This document shows, one piece after another, positions 9,692 through 21,840 of a stretch of 64,000 bases of DNA. How positions within the stretch are numbered: the stretch's first letter is position 1; each line of letters begins with the position of its first letter. The position numbers and the translations under genes are program-made. This DNA comes from Cryphonectria parasitica EP155 (lineage: Eukaryota; Ascomycota; Sordariomycetes; Diaporthales; Cryphonectriaceae), in contig NW_024468909.1 in the NCBI RefSeq assembly GCF_011745365.1, forward strand, positions 4,216,001 through 4,280,000. The letters run 5' to 3'. Below the pieces are notes generated by a model, which was given only the letters and a program-made list of their open reading frames with translations, had not been told where the DNA came from and did not search any database.

Positions 9692-11197
9692 ATGCCCTCC
9701 ACCAACAACATACCAGGCAACAAATTACGGCGCAAAGATCTCCATGTGCAGAACAAGAGGACGTCCGGCAAGGCAAGGCGCGAGGAGCGCATGCGCCGGA
9801 GGAAGGAGGAGGCCAGGGACCCGGAGCTCAAGAGAGAACGGCTCGCTCGCAACCAGACCAAGACTATCGACCAGAAGCGGGTGTGGGACGATGGCGACGA
9901 GGATAGTCTATACACCAGCGCCGACGTCGTGGCGGTCAAGAGGCGGAAGATAGAGGAGGAAGAGGAGGCGCAGGCCGCCGCCGAGATGGATGGGGAGCAG
10001 GATGAGAAGGACAACGACGAAGACGACGATGAGGCGGACAGCATGCTTGGATCCGACGTTGAAGACGAGGAGGGCCCAGACGGAGAGGCAGCGGAGAAGC
10101 TCATGGAGAAGATGCACGCCAAGCGATCACAGAGGCAGTCGAGTGTCGCCCCCTCCACGACGAGCACCAACTTCGACATGACGCCCGCCGTTCTCTCTGC
10201 CAAGTTCCCGAGCCTGTTCAACGACGAGCCCCCAAGGGTCCCCAAGGTCCTGATCACCACATCCCTCAACTCGACCCTGCACAAGGAGGCCGAGATCCTC
10301 ATGTCGCTCTTCCCCAACTCCGAGTATATACGAAGGTCGGCGCATCGATACGGGCACAAGTACAGCGTCAGGGAGATTTGCCGCTTTGCCTCGAACCGGG
10401 ACTACACGACCGTGTTGGTGCTCAACGAGGACCAGAAGAAGCCCAACAGACTCACCGTCGTCCATCTCCCCCACGGCCCGACCCTGACGTACTCTGTCAA
10501 CAACTGGATACCGGCTTCGAAACTGCCCGGCCACGGCAACGCGCAGGACGAGTTCTACCCGGAGCTGCTCCTCAACAACTTCAAGAGCAGCCTTGGCCTG
10601 CTTGCGGCCAAGAGCTTCCAGACGCTGTTCCCCCCGCAGCCGGACGTCCAGGCGAGGCAGGTGGTGACATTGCACAATCAGCGTACGTGCCCGCCCCCTT
10701 CCCCTTTCCCGAGACCGCCGCATCACTAAAGCATTTTTGTGTTAACATCCTCCCCCTTTACCTAACCTGCAGGCGACTATATCTTCCTCCGGCGTCACAG
10801 ATACATCTTTCGTGACAAGAGAGAGACGGAGAAGAGCGTCCAGGCTGCCGACGGCAAGGAGCTGAAAGGTGTCGAGAGCATCAGAGTTGGTCTTCAGGAG
10901 CTGGGTGTAAGTTTATACTAATATACCCGCCGCCACCTCCTAACTCTGTCTTCCCAGTTGTTCATATTTTTTTCTTTTTCTTTTTCTTCTTTCATTCTTT
11001 CTCTCTCTCGGGAGGGAATCGCTCCTCTTGGTTTTCCCGCAGCTCATTCACTGACGGACCTCGTACAGCCCCGATGCACCCTCAAACTTCGCCGTGTGGA
11101 CAAGGGCATCGGACGAGCAGGCAGCGAAGGCGAGGATGCGCTGTCGTGGGAATGGAAGGCCAAGATGGAGAAGTCGCGGACGCGGTTCAACCTGTAG
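9692..11197 (+). CDS. RPF1: Ribosome production factor 1, Brix-domain protein
   Basis: Nucleolar factor needed for assembly of the 60S subunit; in yeast Rpf1 binds pre-rRNA during 27S processing. Three exons: 9692-10682, 10773-10906 and 11069-11197, with introns of 90 bp (GTACGT...CTGCAG) and 162 bp (GTAAGT...TACAG). The phases join cleanly, restoring HNQRDYIFLRRHRYIF and the family motif GPRCTLKLRRVDKG. The product is 417 residues. The N-terminal 180 residues are a basic then acidic charged region; the Brix domain runs from PKVLITTS at about 182 almost to the end and includes the sigma70-like segment. Yeast Rpf1 is 295 residues, so the N-terminal extension accounts for the difference. Transcribed divergently from the glycyl-tRNA synthetase gene. 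The acceptors are clear; the start is the first in-frame ATG after a stop-containing leader. Confidence 0.94.
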
Positions 11198-12654
11198 GTA
11201 GTACTCTGCCGCTATGTCATAGAAAAGGAGCGCGTATGAGAGATACGGTCAATCAGCCAGCGAACCACCAGTCCGTCAATACTGTACAAACCAATGCCTA
11301 TTACTCCACGTCAGGAGGGGCCAAAATTTCTAGGGCGAGGCCACCATCTGCCTTCCTTTCGACCCCCCCCCCCCCCGGTGCCGATACCCAATTGACCCAA
11401 AGCGTGTGTACATTGGTACCTGGCCAATAGCCCTTCCCACCACCTTACCGAGGCAGCATTGGTGCACTCTAGACCCTCTTGACCTGGCTGGACGGGATCT
11501 CCACCCGCGAGTCCAGCTACATGGTACAGCCGGGAGGTAGGCTCGATCCACCCGACGCCACGAGAAAGGGGGAAGGGGGGGCTTCTCTTAGAAACGCGTT
11601 CAGACATATTGGTTCCCTCTTCGGCTTTCCTCGTCCCGAAATGGGAACACAAGTCTTTCTGCTTTCGGCCAGCAGCGGCGGGGATGGTGGGATGGGTGAA
11701 AAGTAAACTTAGGGTAGGAACATGTTCCCGTCCGTCCTTCAAAGTCTATCTTGTGTGCCGTGCCGTGTCGTCCTGGTGCCGTCCGTCCAACTCACCTTAG
11801 TGCTTCCCATCTCCCTGGGACCCCTTATTCCCTTTGCCCGATGGACCCTCCTCTCCTATGGAAGATCTTCTTCCTCCCTCGTCTGAATGTGTATATCGAA
11901 ATTTGTGTTATCCCTGGCTAGTAAGCAGCATGCTCGCATGGTGTGGCGTTCATAGCCCCGCTGTGGCTGCCTGAACAAAGTTCTAAAATACTCCTAAGGC
12001 GAGGAGGAAAGGGAAGGAAAGAAAACATCATGGGCTACATCCCGGGACGGCCGCCTAGGCCAGCCCTGTGCGGGTAGGTGGGTGGGTATGCCTTACTTCA
12101 GCTGAAGAGAGGTCTTGGCGGCGGCGTACAGCAGCTACTAAATAGTCGGGGGCCCCCCCATAGCCCGGGCCCTACCTAAGTATATGGGCCCCTTTCTAGT
12201 CTTGCACGCCACGCAGGGATGAATACTAGTAGTAGTCACTAGTAGAGCAGTAGCAGTAGCAGTAGCAGACCAGAGTACAGTGGTGGTGATAGGCCATAGC
12301 GTAGAGCGCACACCACCACTGAGGGAGGGGAAGAAGAATGCACGGTACGGAGCCACTTCGTTTTCAGTTCGAGATCCAGGCATGAGAAAGAAACGGCAGG
12401 GGGGAAAGAAGAAGGCGATGAGATGGTTCTCTCGGCCCAGCTGCCTTCTCTTGTGAAGCTGTGTTTCCCCACCTTATCTGTCCCCAGGTAAGATTCACGG
12501 TTTTCCTAGCCTTTAGGGTAGTTTTACTTGTCCCATTGTAAACAACACCGACCTCATACTTTTAGGACACATATAAGGAGAGAAAAAGGAAGAGATATCG
12601 GGTCCAGCAGATGGAGGGAAAAGATCATGAATCATTGCGCTAAATATTTTTGAA

Positions 12655-12691
<37 letters not shown>

Positions 12692-12739
12692 TATAATGCA
12701 GAAAAGAAGAAAAACCAAGCCAGGGCAGGGCAACAGGAC
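11198..12739. other. Convergent spacer between RPF1 and the sugar transporter
   Basis: No gene is recognisable in 1.5 kb. It holds a run of about 14 C near 11366-11379, CAG/GTAGCAGTAG-type short repeats near 12225-12270, and a pure AT dinucleotide run at 12661-12688. The AT run lies about 50-80 bp past the transporter stop, probably in its 3' UTR. Confidence 0.6.
12661..12688. repeat. AT dinucleotide microsatellite
   Basis: Fourteen uninterrupted AT units, flanked by T-rich sequence, just downstream of the transporter stop codon on the minus strand. Such a run can form a hairpin in RNA and is prone to length change. Confidence 0.9.
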
Positions 12740-14245
12740 TCATTTGACGCCCTGGCCCAACTTCTTCTGGTTCTCTTTTAGCATGACTATCGAGTAACTG
12801 TAGACACACTTGATTAGCATGATGAAAATCGCGACGGTGATTCAATCAAAAGAGATCCACTCACGCGATGATGCCCCCGATAGCAACAAAGACACCCATT
12901 ACAGATTTGTCCCCGATCGCCCGGCCCGAGGTCATCCACCCCAGAGCGACAATGGTACACGTCTTGACGTGGCCGACGACGGTGCTTGACACGGGGCCGG
13001 TCTGTGCGATGATGAAGAATTGGGAGATGTTGATGAGCGCGGCGAAGCCACCAGACTAAATTTCCCAAGCACAACACCGAGTCAGTCACTATGCCACATG
13101 CAACACTAAATTTGGGAGTTCTTGACCCCGGCCCCCCCTTTTTTTTTTTTTTTAATCCTCCACAGGGATTTGTTTTGCAGGGAACTTACAATCATAATCA
13201 TAACCCATCGATTGAGCGGCACCTCGCTCCACACGGGAAACGTGTCCACGAAGGGGATCACGTAGAGTAGCATAAAGGCCGAGACGGGGGCCTGGTTGAA
13301 CAGCAGCTGCATGGAGCTCATTTGGAGCTTTCGATGGTAGGCGCCGATCCAGACGGTGTAGAGAGAAGAGGCGAAGATGCCGGAGAAGGCAAAAATGACG
13401 CCCAGGCCGCTCGTAGTCTTGACGCTGGCGTCGGCGGCGGGGAGGCTGTCATAGTAGCTAACCATGCCGACGCCAAAGCAGGCCGGAACCAGGGCCAAGA
13501 GGGCATTGCGCGGCAGGGTGGCCTTGTAAAGAACAAAGTTCATCAGGGCCACGCAAGGCGTCAGGAGAATGCGGGCGACCTGGTAAAAGGTGACGCTGGA
13601 GAAGGCCAGTGACAGGTTGGGCAGGATGACGTTGAGAGACATGGCGACAGAGAGCGGGAAGATGGCGCGGATAGACGTCCTCCGGGGTTCAAAATAGCCG
13701 AACCTCTGGCGGGAGAGGATCAAGAGGGTGAGCCATGTGATGCAAAAGTGGAAGGCTGCGAAAGTGAGCTGGGCGAGCTTCAGGGACGGGTCCGAGAAGA
13801 TGGCCTTGTTGGTGAAGACCTAGTGGGCGTGATGCGGTGTTAGCCGAGATCTTGCGCAACGCGACACAACGCAACCAAGCCCTAGCCTGGCCGTCCAACG
13901 TTGCCCTCTAAATTAAGTACCAACGGTTGCTGTCAGAACGGTGGAGAGTCTTACAATGCCAACAGTGGCCAGTGTGTTCACGGCGATCCATATTATACCA
14001 GATGCTGCCGAGGGTTTTGCTGGTTCTGGCTTCTCCGACTGGTGAGCGAGCAGCTCCTCGTCCTCCTCCTGGATCTCATCATCGTGGTGGCTGTCCTGGT
14101 ACACGGTAGGGGACTTGAGGTTTGAGAGGCTCTCGTCATCGCGGATGTAGACCGACTTCTCGTTAAACTCCTCATGACTGCCTGCCTCGGTGTGAGACGA
14201 GGCGATGGAGCCTGCCCTTTCGGACCGACCGTCTTCTGAAGACAT
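12740..14245 (-). CDS. Triose-phosphate-transporter-family nucleotide-sugar transporter (SLC35E3-like)
   Basis: Predicted Golgi/ER membrane exchanger of the drug/metabolite transporter superfamily. Four exons: 14245-13955, 13819-13190, 13055-12865 and 12797-12740; introns of 135, 134 and 67 bp have GTAAGA, GTAAGT and GTGAGT donors. The product is 389 residues. A cytosolic acidic, Ser-rich tail of about 85 residues precedes about ten hydrophobic helices starting at SGIIWIAVNTLATVGI. Family signatures include VFTNKAIF after helix 1, SVTFYQVARILLTP, and the C-terminal TGPVSSTVVGHVKTC segment with its conserved Gly, Val, His and Lys. The tail ends KKLGQGVK and lacks a KKXX signal. This family carries GDP- or UDP-sugars or triose phosphates; substrate cannot be read from the sequence. 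Exon 2 is a single clear frame and the joins restore the family pattern. Confidence 0.9.
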
Positions 14246-14271
14246 GGCTGCTGAGTAGGTCTGAAGTAGTA

Positions 14272-14298
14272 GTGGTGGTGGTGGTGGTGGTGGTGGTG
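14272..14298. repeat. GGT trinucleotide repeat in transporter leader
   Basis: About nine GGT units 27-53 bp upstream of the transporter start codon (CCA on the coding strand, so CAC/ACC-rich in the mRNA). It is probably in the 5' UTR. Confidence 0.85.
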
Positions 14299-15810
14299 AA
14301 TGTGAAGAATGTCGCAGGCCGTGAAGGAGGTAGAGACCGGCCAGAGGAGCGAAAGGGTGAACGACGTAAGCCCAGATAGGAGTGGAGTTAGGGAGGGAGA
14401 TGGGATGTAATAAAGACGGGACGAGAGAGAGAAGATATGCTCCGATGAGTATGAATAGACAGAGCGACTCCAGTCAAGGCGGACCAGACGGAGTGTTTAA
14501 AGAAAAGAGAGAAAAAGGGAGGACAAGAACACAAGTCTTGAAGCAGGAGTGACCACGCCTGGGTGGGAATGAAACAGTGGCCTGCGCGATCGACTCGTAC
14601 CGAATGCGGAAACCAGAAAGCTAAATGCGAACGGTGGGGAGGGCGGGCGAGACGGGTGGTGGTGAGGAATGGATCGGGTGGCTTGGGGCGGGCTGTCCAG
14701 ACTATTATGGCCCCAGAAACTAAGCTAATATCTAGATCGCTGCTGCTGTCGATGCTGCTGCCACTGCCGCATGCATGTGCAATAGTCACCGAGGTGGCTT
14801 CTTGTCGCCGACATGTGCATAAAAAAACCAAGGTGTGGAGAGTGTGCAAACGGGGAAAGGTGACGCGGATCAAGATGGGGAAACAGGAGGAGGAGGAGGG
14901 GGTGGCCTGGGCTAGGATGACGATCTTCACCTGAGAAGAGAAGCTCCTTGGTTTTGTGACCACCTTTTTGATAGCACAGATGCACACTGCGCAATACGGT
15001 TTACGTGGTCGGCACTCGATCCGGGATCGATGGCCTGCGTTCATTCCCTTTTTATTTATTCCCTTGCGCAGGGGCAATGACGGGACGCCCTGCAGCCGAT
15101 AGCGTTTAGAATAGCCCTGAAGCTGGTGGGGAAGGAGACGACCCGGGGGGGGGGGGATGGAAGGAAAGAGGCAGAGTGATCAGTAGGGGGAAGGGGCAGG
15201 ACCCTTAGCAGCAGGGGTGCCCAGACGTATCGATACATCTCTGTCCTCTAAGCCCTCTGGAACGAGATGGTCAATTACCCATCCCCCATGTCAATTGAAC
15301 AATTTGTCTCTCATACCAGCGCGAGTTCAGACGCGCTCATATTTGATCTAGACTTTTTTCTTCTATCTCTTTTCCCTCTGTTCTTGCCGAGGGCTATCTC
15401 ATGGTGGGGCATTCCGCCTTTTTCCCGTTTCCTTTTTTTTTGGTCATGTGTGTGTGTGTGGGAGAGAGAGAAAAAAAGTACTGATTCACATGTTAAGTCT
15501 GGCCTTTGGAGATGGACCATGTTACTATGGTGCTAAAGCTACTAAAGTGCTTTCGTACCTGCAGTGGGACGACAAGCCTACACAGTGGGCCCCTTTTTTA
15601 AAGGACCTAGGTACCTCGAGACCGACCTCGAAGCTTAGGTGGTACAGACGTGACAGGGCGTAACCACCCTCGTCTCACAAGGCTAGCCTCGTCCGATACA
15701 CGAAACCAGAACCGCCGTCCGTACATACTACTACAGGCTATTTGTAGTGATAAATAATTATTATCCATTCATCCAATTTTCTCCTGTTTGCGGACAAAGA
15801 AAGGATGAGA

Positions 15811-15851
15811 GGGAGAGAGAGAGAGAGAGAGAGAGTGTGTGTGTGTGTGTG
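15811..15851. repeat. Compound GA/GT microsatellite
   Basis: A run of about 12 GA units passes directly into about 8 GT units, with no coding context. Confidence 0.85.
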
Positions 15852-18800
15852 GTGTGAGAGGGCAGAAAAGGTTGAGACCAGTCTCTCGGGTCGCCGAGGA
15901 TCAACCCTGATGATTTGCCCTGTTCTTTTATTTTTCAGCCTGAAACTAGCGACTAAGAGAACATGTGTCGTGTCCGATCGAGGAAGCGCACATTGTCCCC
16001 TCCCCCTCCGTCCCCCGTCCCCTGGCCCTATTCCCATTCAGCTTTTCCCATAGTGCATAGTGTGTAAACAAAAAGAGAAAGGAGGAGAGTAAGGGAAAGA
16101 AATAAAGTAAAATAAAACAAAAGCCACATACAGCCTTGTCGCGCCCAGGTAAGTAAGGCAGCGACCGGATAGCGCTGCCAAGGCGACGCCAGACTCCGCA
16201 GACAGAGACCAGAACTCTAACCTATCGATAGTCTAGACGCATTTGACGCAGAGAAAGAAGTGGTACCTCTTGGTGTCTGGCTCGTGCTCGTGTTGAAGCC
16301 TTTTTTTCTTTTCGTCCTGTTCTCTTTCCCCCTCCCTCGCTTCCTCCTTCCTCCGAGCTCTCCCTCCGAGCTAAACCAGCAGCCAATGTTGCAGCGCCCA
16401 CCGGCCACCCCGCCCAGAAGGCGCAAAGCTACTACGTCCTGCTGGGTCCGTGCCTCTTCAGCCGCGCGCCCCCTCGAGCACGGCCAGGGAAATCGCATAA
16501 CTGGCGTTATACGAGAGCGCCAGCCACGAAGAGACGCGTGCGTCCCTTTCTTCGTCTATGCTCTCGAGACCCTTTTTTCTGTTCTTTTTTTTTTTTTTTT
16601 TTTTACTTTGTTTCCCTTGGACAGAGCTGCGTTCCTTGTCCGTGACCACATGGCCCTGGATCCTCAGGCCATAGCGTAGCACAGCCAGCCACTGTGACAT
16701 GGCACATACTTACGCATACCATGTCTTGAAGCCAGGGGGCGGGGTTTTGTTGGGTCGTCATGTAAACAAACTGTTACCCAAGAACTGCCTTGCCAGTGGG
16801 TGTGGGGTCAAGGTTTCTCGATGGCACAACTGAGAATATGTTCCACCACGTAAGTCGTCGCCCATGCACGCAGCCACCTCGACGAGACCTGCCAAGCGGG
16901 AACCTGCCAGTCAAGCGAGCTCCTCAGCCTGCCAATCTCGCCTCGAGGATGTGCGTATCTACGTATACTATTGCCATAGATGAGGTGTCAAAATCTGGGC
17001 CCTCGTCAGCCCCCCGTGGGACGGCCCGCGCAGTCTTGCATTTCTTGGCCCCTCATCAATACTTGTACATGGCTCTTGTCGTCTCCAGCCCAGTACCGAC
17101 CCAGCGGCTCATACACTATTAGTTCCGATAGTACTTATGTATGCACGTTCGTCAGATGCAGCCAAGGGGACAGCAAAGTACTATTTACTCCTCCGAAAGA
17201 AAAGGGAAAGGGGGAGGAAGCGCTGGTACGAGTGGGCCCTCTGTCTCCATGTTCCTGATCGATCTGCCGTGGCATGGCACACACATGCACACGCACCCAG
17301 CAGCACTTGTTGTGGGTTATGTACTATGATCTAATAGTATTTCATCCTGGCAACGTAGGATTTGGCTTGGCCTGCAGATGACTGACAGCTCGAACCGGCT
17401 GTCTGTCGTGCCATAATGTCGAGTTTGGTACTGTGTATCATGGCAATACCTATGACCTCACGAGAGCTTAAATTCTAACTTAAGTCGTCACACATCTGGG
17501 CCAGTGTGTACGTAGAGTCTCATCATAGTAATATCATTGCCCGTGGATGGACCACGAAACCTCCTCAGACATCAGGGGCCCCTTCGCCGACAAGGCCCAC
17601 ACCACACACACACACACTGCCCACCCTTTTTTGGTATCTATTATACAGTACCACCATGTGCCACCTACCGCACGTTGATCGGCCCCAGGTGTGCCGTGAT
17701 GGCACCCTGGAAGAGCCAGTGTGCGTCATGTGTGTGGGGTAGGTTGACGACGCATCTGTCGTAGATCCGTGCAGGACTGCTTCATTGAGCGAGTATCACC
17801 GCCCAGAGTGATGTTTGCGCAATATCATGGGTGAACTGTCGTTTCTTTTGTGTGTGTGTTTGTGCGTATGTTCTTGTGCAACTGCGACCGAAACACCGAA
17901 AATCGTTTCTGCCGCCGCCGGCGACGACGCCGTGGTACGGGCACAGCTAAGGACGGGCCCGACGGCTGAGACTCTGGCCATGAGGGATGGCATGTGTCTC
18001 GAGGCACCAGAAGGCACACGCGAGAGAAAGGGAGGGCTTGACGGGGCTGTCAACGCCGTCTTCTTTTTCTCCCTCGTGCCTTATCTGTCTCTATTCCTGA
18101 CGCGGGGCTTTGATGACAAGAAACAGAATTTAAAAAACAGAGACAATCTTGTCTAACCTATTGACTCGTTTTTTCTTCTTTTTCCTCTCTTTTCCTTCCC
18201 TTCCTCTTTCACCGCTGTGGCGCGTATACTACTGCTAGGTATGTACTGGTGGTGTGTCAAGGGCCGAATGAACAGGGGGGCGGGCCATTTCTGGGGCCCT
18301 CCCCCCTCTGGCACGTTTCAAGATTATTCACCGTGACTGGAGGAGATGAGAGAAGCGAGAGAGCTGCCTGTGATCGGCGCATTCCAGGGAATATTCGTTC
18401 GGACGCCGTTTGCTTGCGTTGACCCTCGTCATTCTTGGAGGGGGCCGTCGGCTTGTGGGAGGGGCCCAATATGCAATAGAAATTGGGGGTCTGAAGTTTT
18501 GGGTAGCAGGTTGTTCTGGCTGGCAAAAGACTGGGCTGATCCAGCCGTGGGGATGTTTGTCTGTCCCTTACGTTTGCATCAGTAATTGATTGATTGTGGG
18601 CGGCGATGAAAGGGATGTGGACCGCGCGGGCCGGCCGATGTCAAGGTCTGGTCCTTCCGCCCTCAGCTGTCAATTCTTATTCTCTCATAGCATGCCTATG
18701 GCCCTAGGTTCTCTCTCGATCGACTCTCGCCATCATAGTACGGCGGGGCGACCTTCTAGAGGCTGGTCTACTCGCACCATGTGGCGTTGATCCAGACTCT

Positions 18801-19959
18801 AGAGGCTCTGGGAATAGTTGCGCGTGCGCGTGCCATGGCAATGAGCTGAGCTGTGGGATGGGCCGAGCTGAGCTCTGCCATAGAGTCCGTGCCTCTCAAG
18901 GGCCACATCTGCATGGAAAGGAACGATTTGTCCGACCGTAGGAAAAAGACAGAATAGCTTGTTGCATTCTCCAAGTACTTAGTTCTCCTGCCATTGGAGC
19001 AAACTGCGCACTGGCTGGTGGTGGTTCAAACCCCCCCCCCCCCCCAAGAAAAGCTACCCAAAAAAAAACAAGAAGTACCGGTACATGGCCTCGGCAGGGA
19101 AGCACTTGGACCTCTGTAGGCTCCACTAGAAGAAGGATGGGGGGTTCCCCTGTAAGCGGTAGATTCTTGCCATAGTGCAACTACGATAGCGGGCATGTAC
19201 TGGAAAATAGAAGGAAAATGATGCCACTAACAAGCCGGCGCAGCTTTTTTAGACTTCCCCGGACCCTCTTTCTCGAGTCTGCTTTCGAGACACAACCATG
19301 CCAGCGTGTTCTCGCCCTTGGAAGCGAACAGTATACAGTACATACATAAAAGAGCAAAGGGAATCTAGTTTTCAGCCAGAAACATTTTTTCTCAGCCAGA
19401 AACATAATTAATCTCTTGGATACCCACTGGTTGTTGCAGTCTCCCTTGCTGGATCACGGCCTCGAAGCTTTGCCTCTTACTGCTTTTACCTGCCCGGCAC
19501 CACAAGAGTCCGCTGGACTGATTGACTTGATTTGGAACCGACAAAAAAACAAAGTCTTGTCTGTCTCCCTTGCGGATGAATTAAAAGACAAGGAAGACAC
19601 GCCAATCTCAGGTCGATCGTTGAACTCAGGGAGGGAAAACAAACGACGAAACGAGACAGCCCTTTTTGTCTTTTTCTTCCTTTTCCCCTTCCTTCTTTTG
19701 CCTTCTTATTCTCACATTGTGAATCAGGTCCATCAGCTGAGCTGTTTTGCTCTGGATCTAGTCTCACCAGCTCGTACTTGATTTGAGTCTCCGCCCCCCC
19801 AACGACGCCTCGCCGGAAAATAGCCTGTCTCTTTGCAAAAGACACACACGTTCTCTCTTTGCTCTCTCTTGCCCCTTCTCTCTGTGTACTACCACTACCA
19901 CAATCAACAATCTTGTTTTCCCTTCCATTTCTTTGATCTGAATTGAGAAAATCAGAACC

Positions 19960-21500
19960 ATGGCGACCTCATCAAACGGCACCCGTCCTGGAATTGGGGC
20001 CAATGGTCACTCCAATGGCTTGAATGGTTCGTAGTCACCCTCCCAGTCTGATGAAGATAACAGTGATGCCACACTCGTGCCGAGCACAACATGCTGATGC
20101 GCAGAGGACTTACTAGGGGCGAACGGCCGACGGCCTAGTTTCTTTGAAGATTATGGCCTGTGGAAGGAAGCACCTGTCCTGACGGGGAGCACCAAGTTTG
20201 AGCCTCTCCCGGATGTGAAGAATATCATGATCACTGGAGGAGCTGGCTTCATGTATGTGGATGTCTTACTCCTTCAACTCACTTATAATCTTTCTCTCCA
20301 CTCAAAGTCACATTCACACATCTCACGTTGGAGGGCGTGATAATGGTTGTTTTTTGAGGAGAGGAGAAAAGAGGAGAGAAAGCGTGCTGACAGTGAGGAC
20401 AAAGTGCTTGCTGGCTCGTCCGCCATTTGACGCTGACGTACCCCCATGCGTACAACATCGTCTCGTTCGACAAGCTGGACTACTGCTCGTCGCTCAACAA
20501 CACGCGCATGCTCAACGACAAGCGCAACTTCACCTTCTACCAGGGTGACATTACCAACCCAGACGAAGTGGTGGGCTGCCTCGAGCGGCACAACATCGAC
20601 ACCATTTTCCATTTCGCAGCACAGTCGCATGTGGATCTCAGCTTCGGCAACTCGTACGGCTTCACCCACACCAACGTGTACGGCACACACGTGCTCCTCG
20701 AGAGCGCCAAGAAGGTGGGCATCAAGCGCTTCATCCACATCTCGACGGACGAGGTGTACGGCGAGGTCAAGGATGACGACGACGACCTCCTCGAGAGCAG
20801 CATCCTCGCCCCGACCAACCCCTACGCCGCCTCCAAGGCCGCCGCCGAGATGCTCGTGCACTCGTACCAGAAGAGCTTCAAGCTCCCCGTCATCATCGTG
20901 CGCAGCAACAACGTCTACGGGCCGCACCAGTACCCAGAGAAGATCATCCCCAAGTTCAGCTGTCTGCTGAACCGCGGCCAACCCGTCGTACTACACGGTG
21001 ATGGCAGCCCCACCCGCCGCTACCTCTTCGCCGGTGATGCTGCCGACGCCTTCGACACCATCCTGCACAAGGGTCAAATGGGCCAGGTCTACAACGTCGG
21101 CTCCTACGACGAGATCTCCAACCTGACCCTGTGCAGCAAGCTGCTCGCCGAGATGGGCATCCCCCACGAGACCCAGGACGAGCTCCAGAAGTGGGTCAAG
21201 TACACCCACGACCGCCCCTTCAACGACCACCGCTATGCTGTCGACGGCACCAAGCTGCGCCAGCTCGGCTGGGACCAGAAGACCTCCTTCGCCGACGGCC
21301 TGCGTATCACCGTCCAATGGTACCGCCGTTTCGGCGAAGCCTGGTGGGGTGACATCTCCAAGGTCCTGTCGCCTTTCCCCGTTGTCTCCGGCACCGATGT
21401 CATATCCGACAAGGAGCCTGTAACCGACGTGCCACAGCCCAAGAAGCGCAAGGTCAGCGACCTGAATGGGTCCAACGGTAAGACCTTCCAGGTCTCTTGA
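19960..21500 (+). CDS. NDP-glucose 4,6-dehydratase (RmlB-like, UDP-/dTDP-glucose type)
   Basis: Extended SDR enzyme that uses bound NAD to convert an NDP-glucose to its 4-keto-6-deoxy form, the first step toward rhamnose-like sugars. Exons: 19960-20026, 20105-20252, 20405-21500. Intron 1 has a weak GTTCGT donor and a CAG acceptor at 20104, with an alternative TAG 12 bp later; intron 2 is GTATGT...AAAG. The product is 436 residues. Seen: the NAD-binding ITGGAGFIA at about 65-73, catalytic-site STDEVYG near 184 (the Asp-Glu pair marks a dehydratase rather than a GalE-type epimerase) and YAASK near 211. The C-terminus carries PKKRKV at about 416-421, matching the SV40-type nuclear signal. Fungal relatives use UDP-glucose to make UDP-4-keto-6-deoxyglucose and UDP-rhamnose; substrate here is inference. 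The partner epimerase/reductase is not in the window. Confidence 0.9.
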
Positions 21501-21840
21501 GGGGAAAAAAAGAAATTTAGTTTTTCTTGTTGTTTTCGATCATGGATGAGTACAGGGTTTGGGGTGAACGGGGATTTAAATGATTTTGGTTTGGGGGTGG
21601 AGATAAGGGACAGGACAACGTAAGGATTTTTTTTTATTGGGATTTTCACGGCGTTCTCAGGGTAGAGTCAGAGGGGGTACGGAGGGATGGGGCAAATCCT
21701 CATGTTTTGGATTGCTTGTAGTATGCCTCTTCAGTAAGTATGCAGAGCACAGTATCGAGCAATAAAATACATCTCGCTTGTCTTGAAATCAGTACCACCG
21801 AGCCCGAGACGATCACCAAATACGCGCTCCCAACATGCCT
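21501..21840. other. Short convergent 3' spacer
   Basis: 340 bp between the dehydratase stop and the end of the orphan gene on the opposite strand. It is T/G-rich with short T runs, which suits two 3' UTRs. Nothing else is visible. Confidence 0.6.

Larger units (their letters stand above)
14246..19959. other. 5.7 kb gene-poor stretch
   Basis: I find no credible protein gene on either strand. The first 0.8 kb is the leader and promoter of the transporter, with a 9-unit GGT repeat at about 14272-14298 just upstream of its ATG. The rest is rich in microsatellites and homopolymers: GA/GT at 15811-15851, about 19 T near 16584-16602, CA repeats near 17605, and a C run followed by an A run near 19029-19068. 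Open frames here are low-complexity, lack family similarity and have no supporting splice pattern. The last few hundred bases are a C/T-rich leader for the dehydratase gene. Confidence 0.6.

Noticed and set aside
14388..15077. A 229-codon minus-strand frame upstream of the transporter
   Set aside because: It is Ser/His/Pro-rich without family similarity and lies in the likely leader/promoter of the transporter. It could be noncoding transcribed sequence, but I cannot support a gene.
19015..19050. GGTTCAAACC, similar to a tRNA B box
   Set aside because: It is followed by a C homopolymer. I found no matching A box, acceptor stem or anticodon arm, so no tRNA is called.
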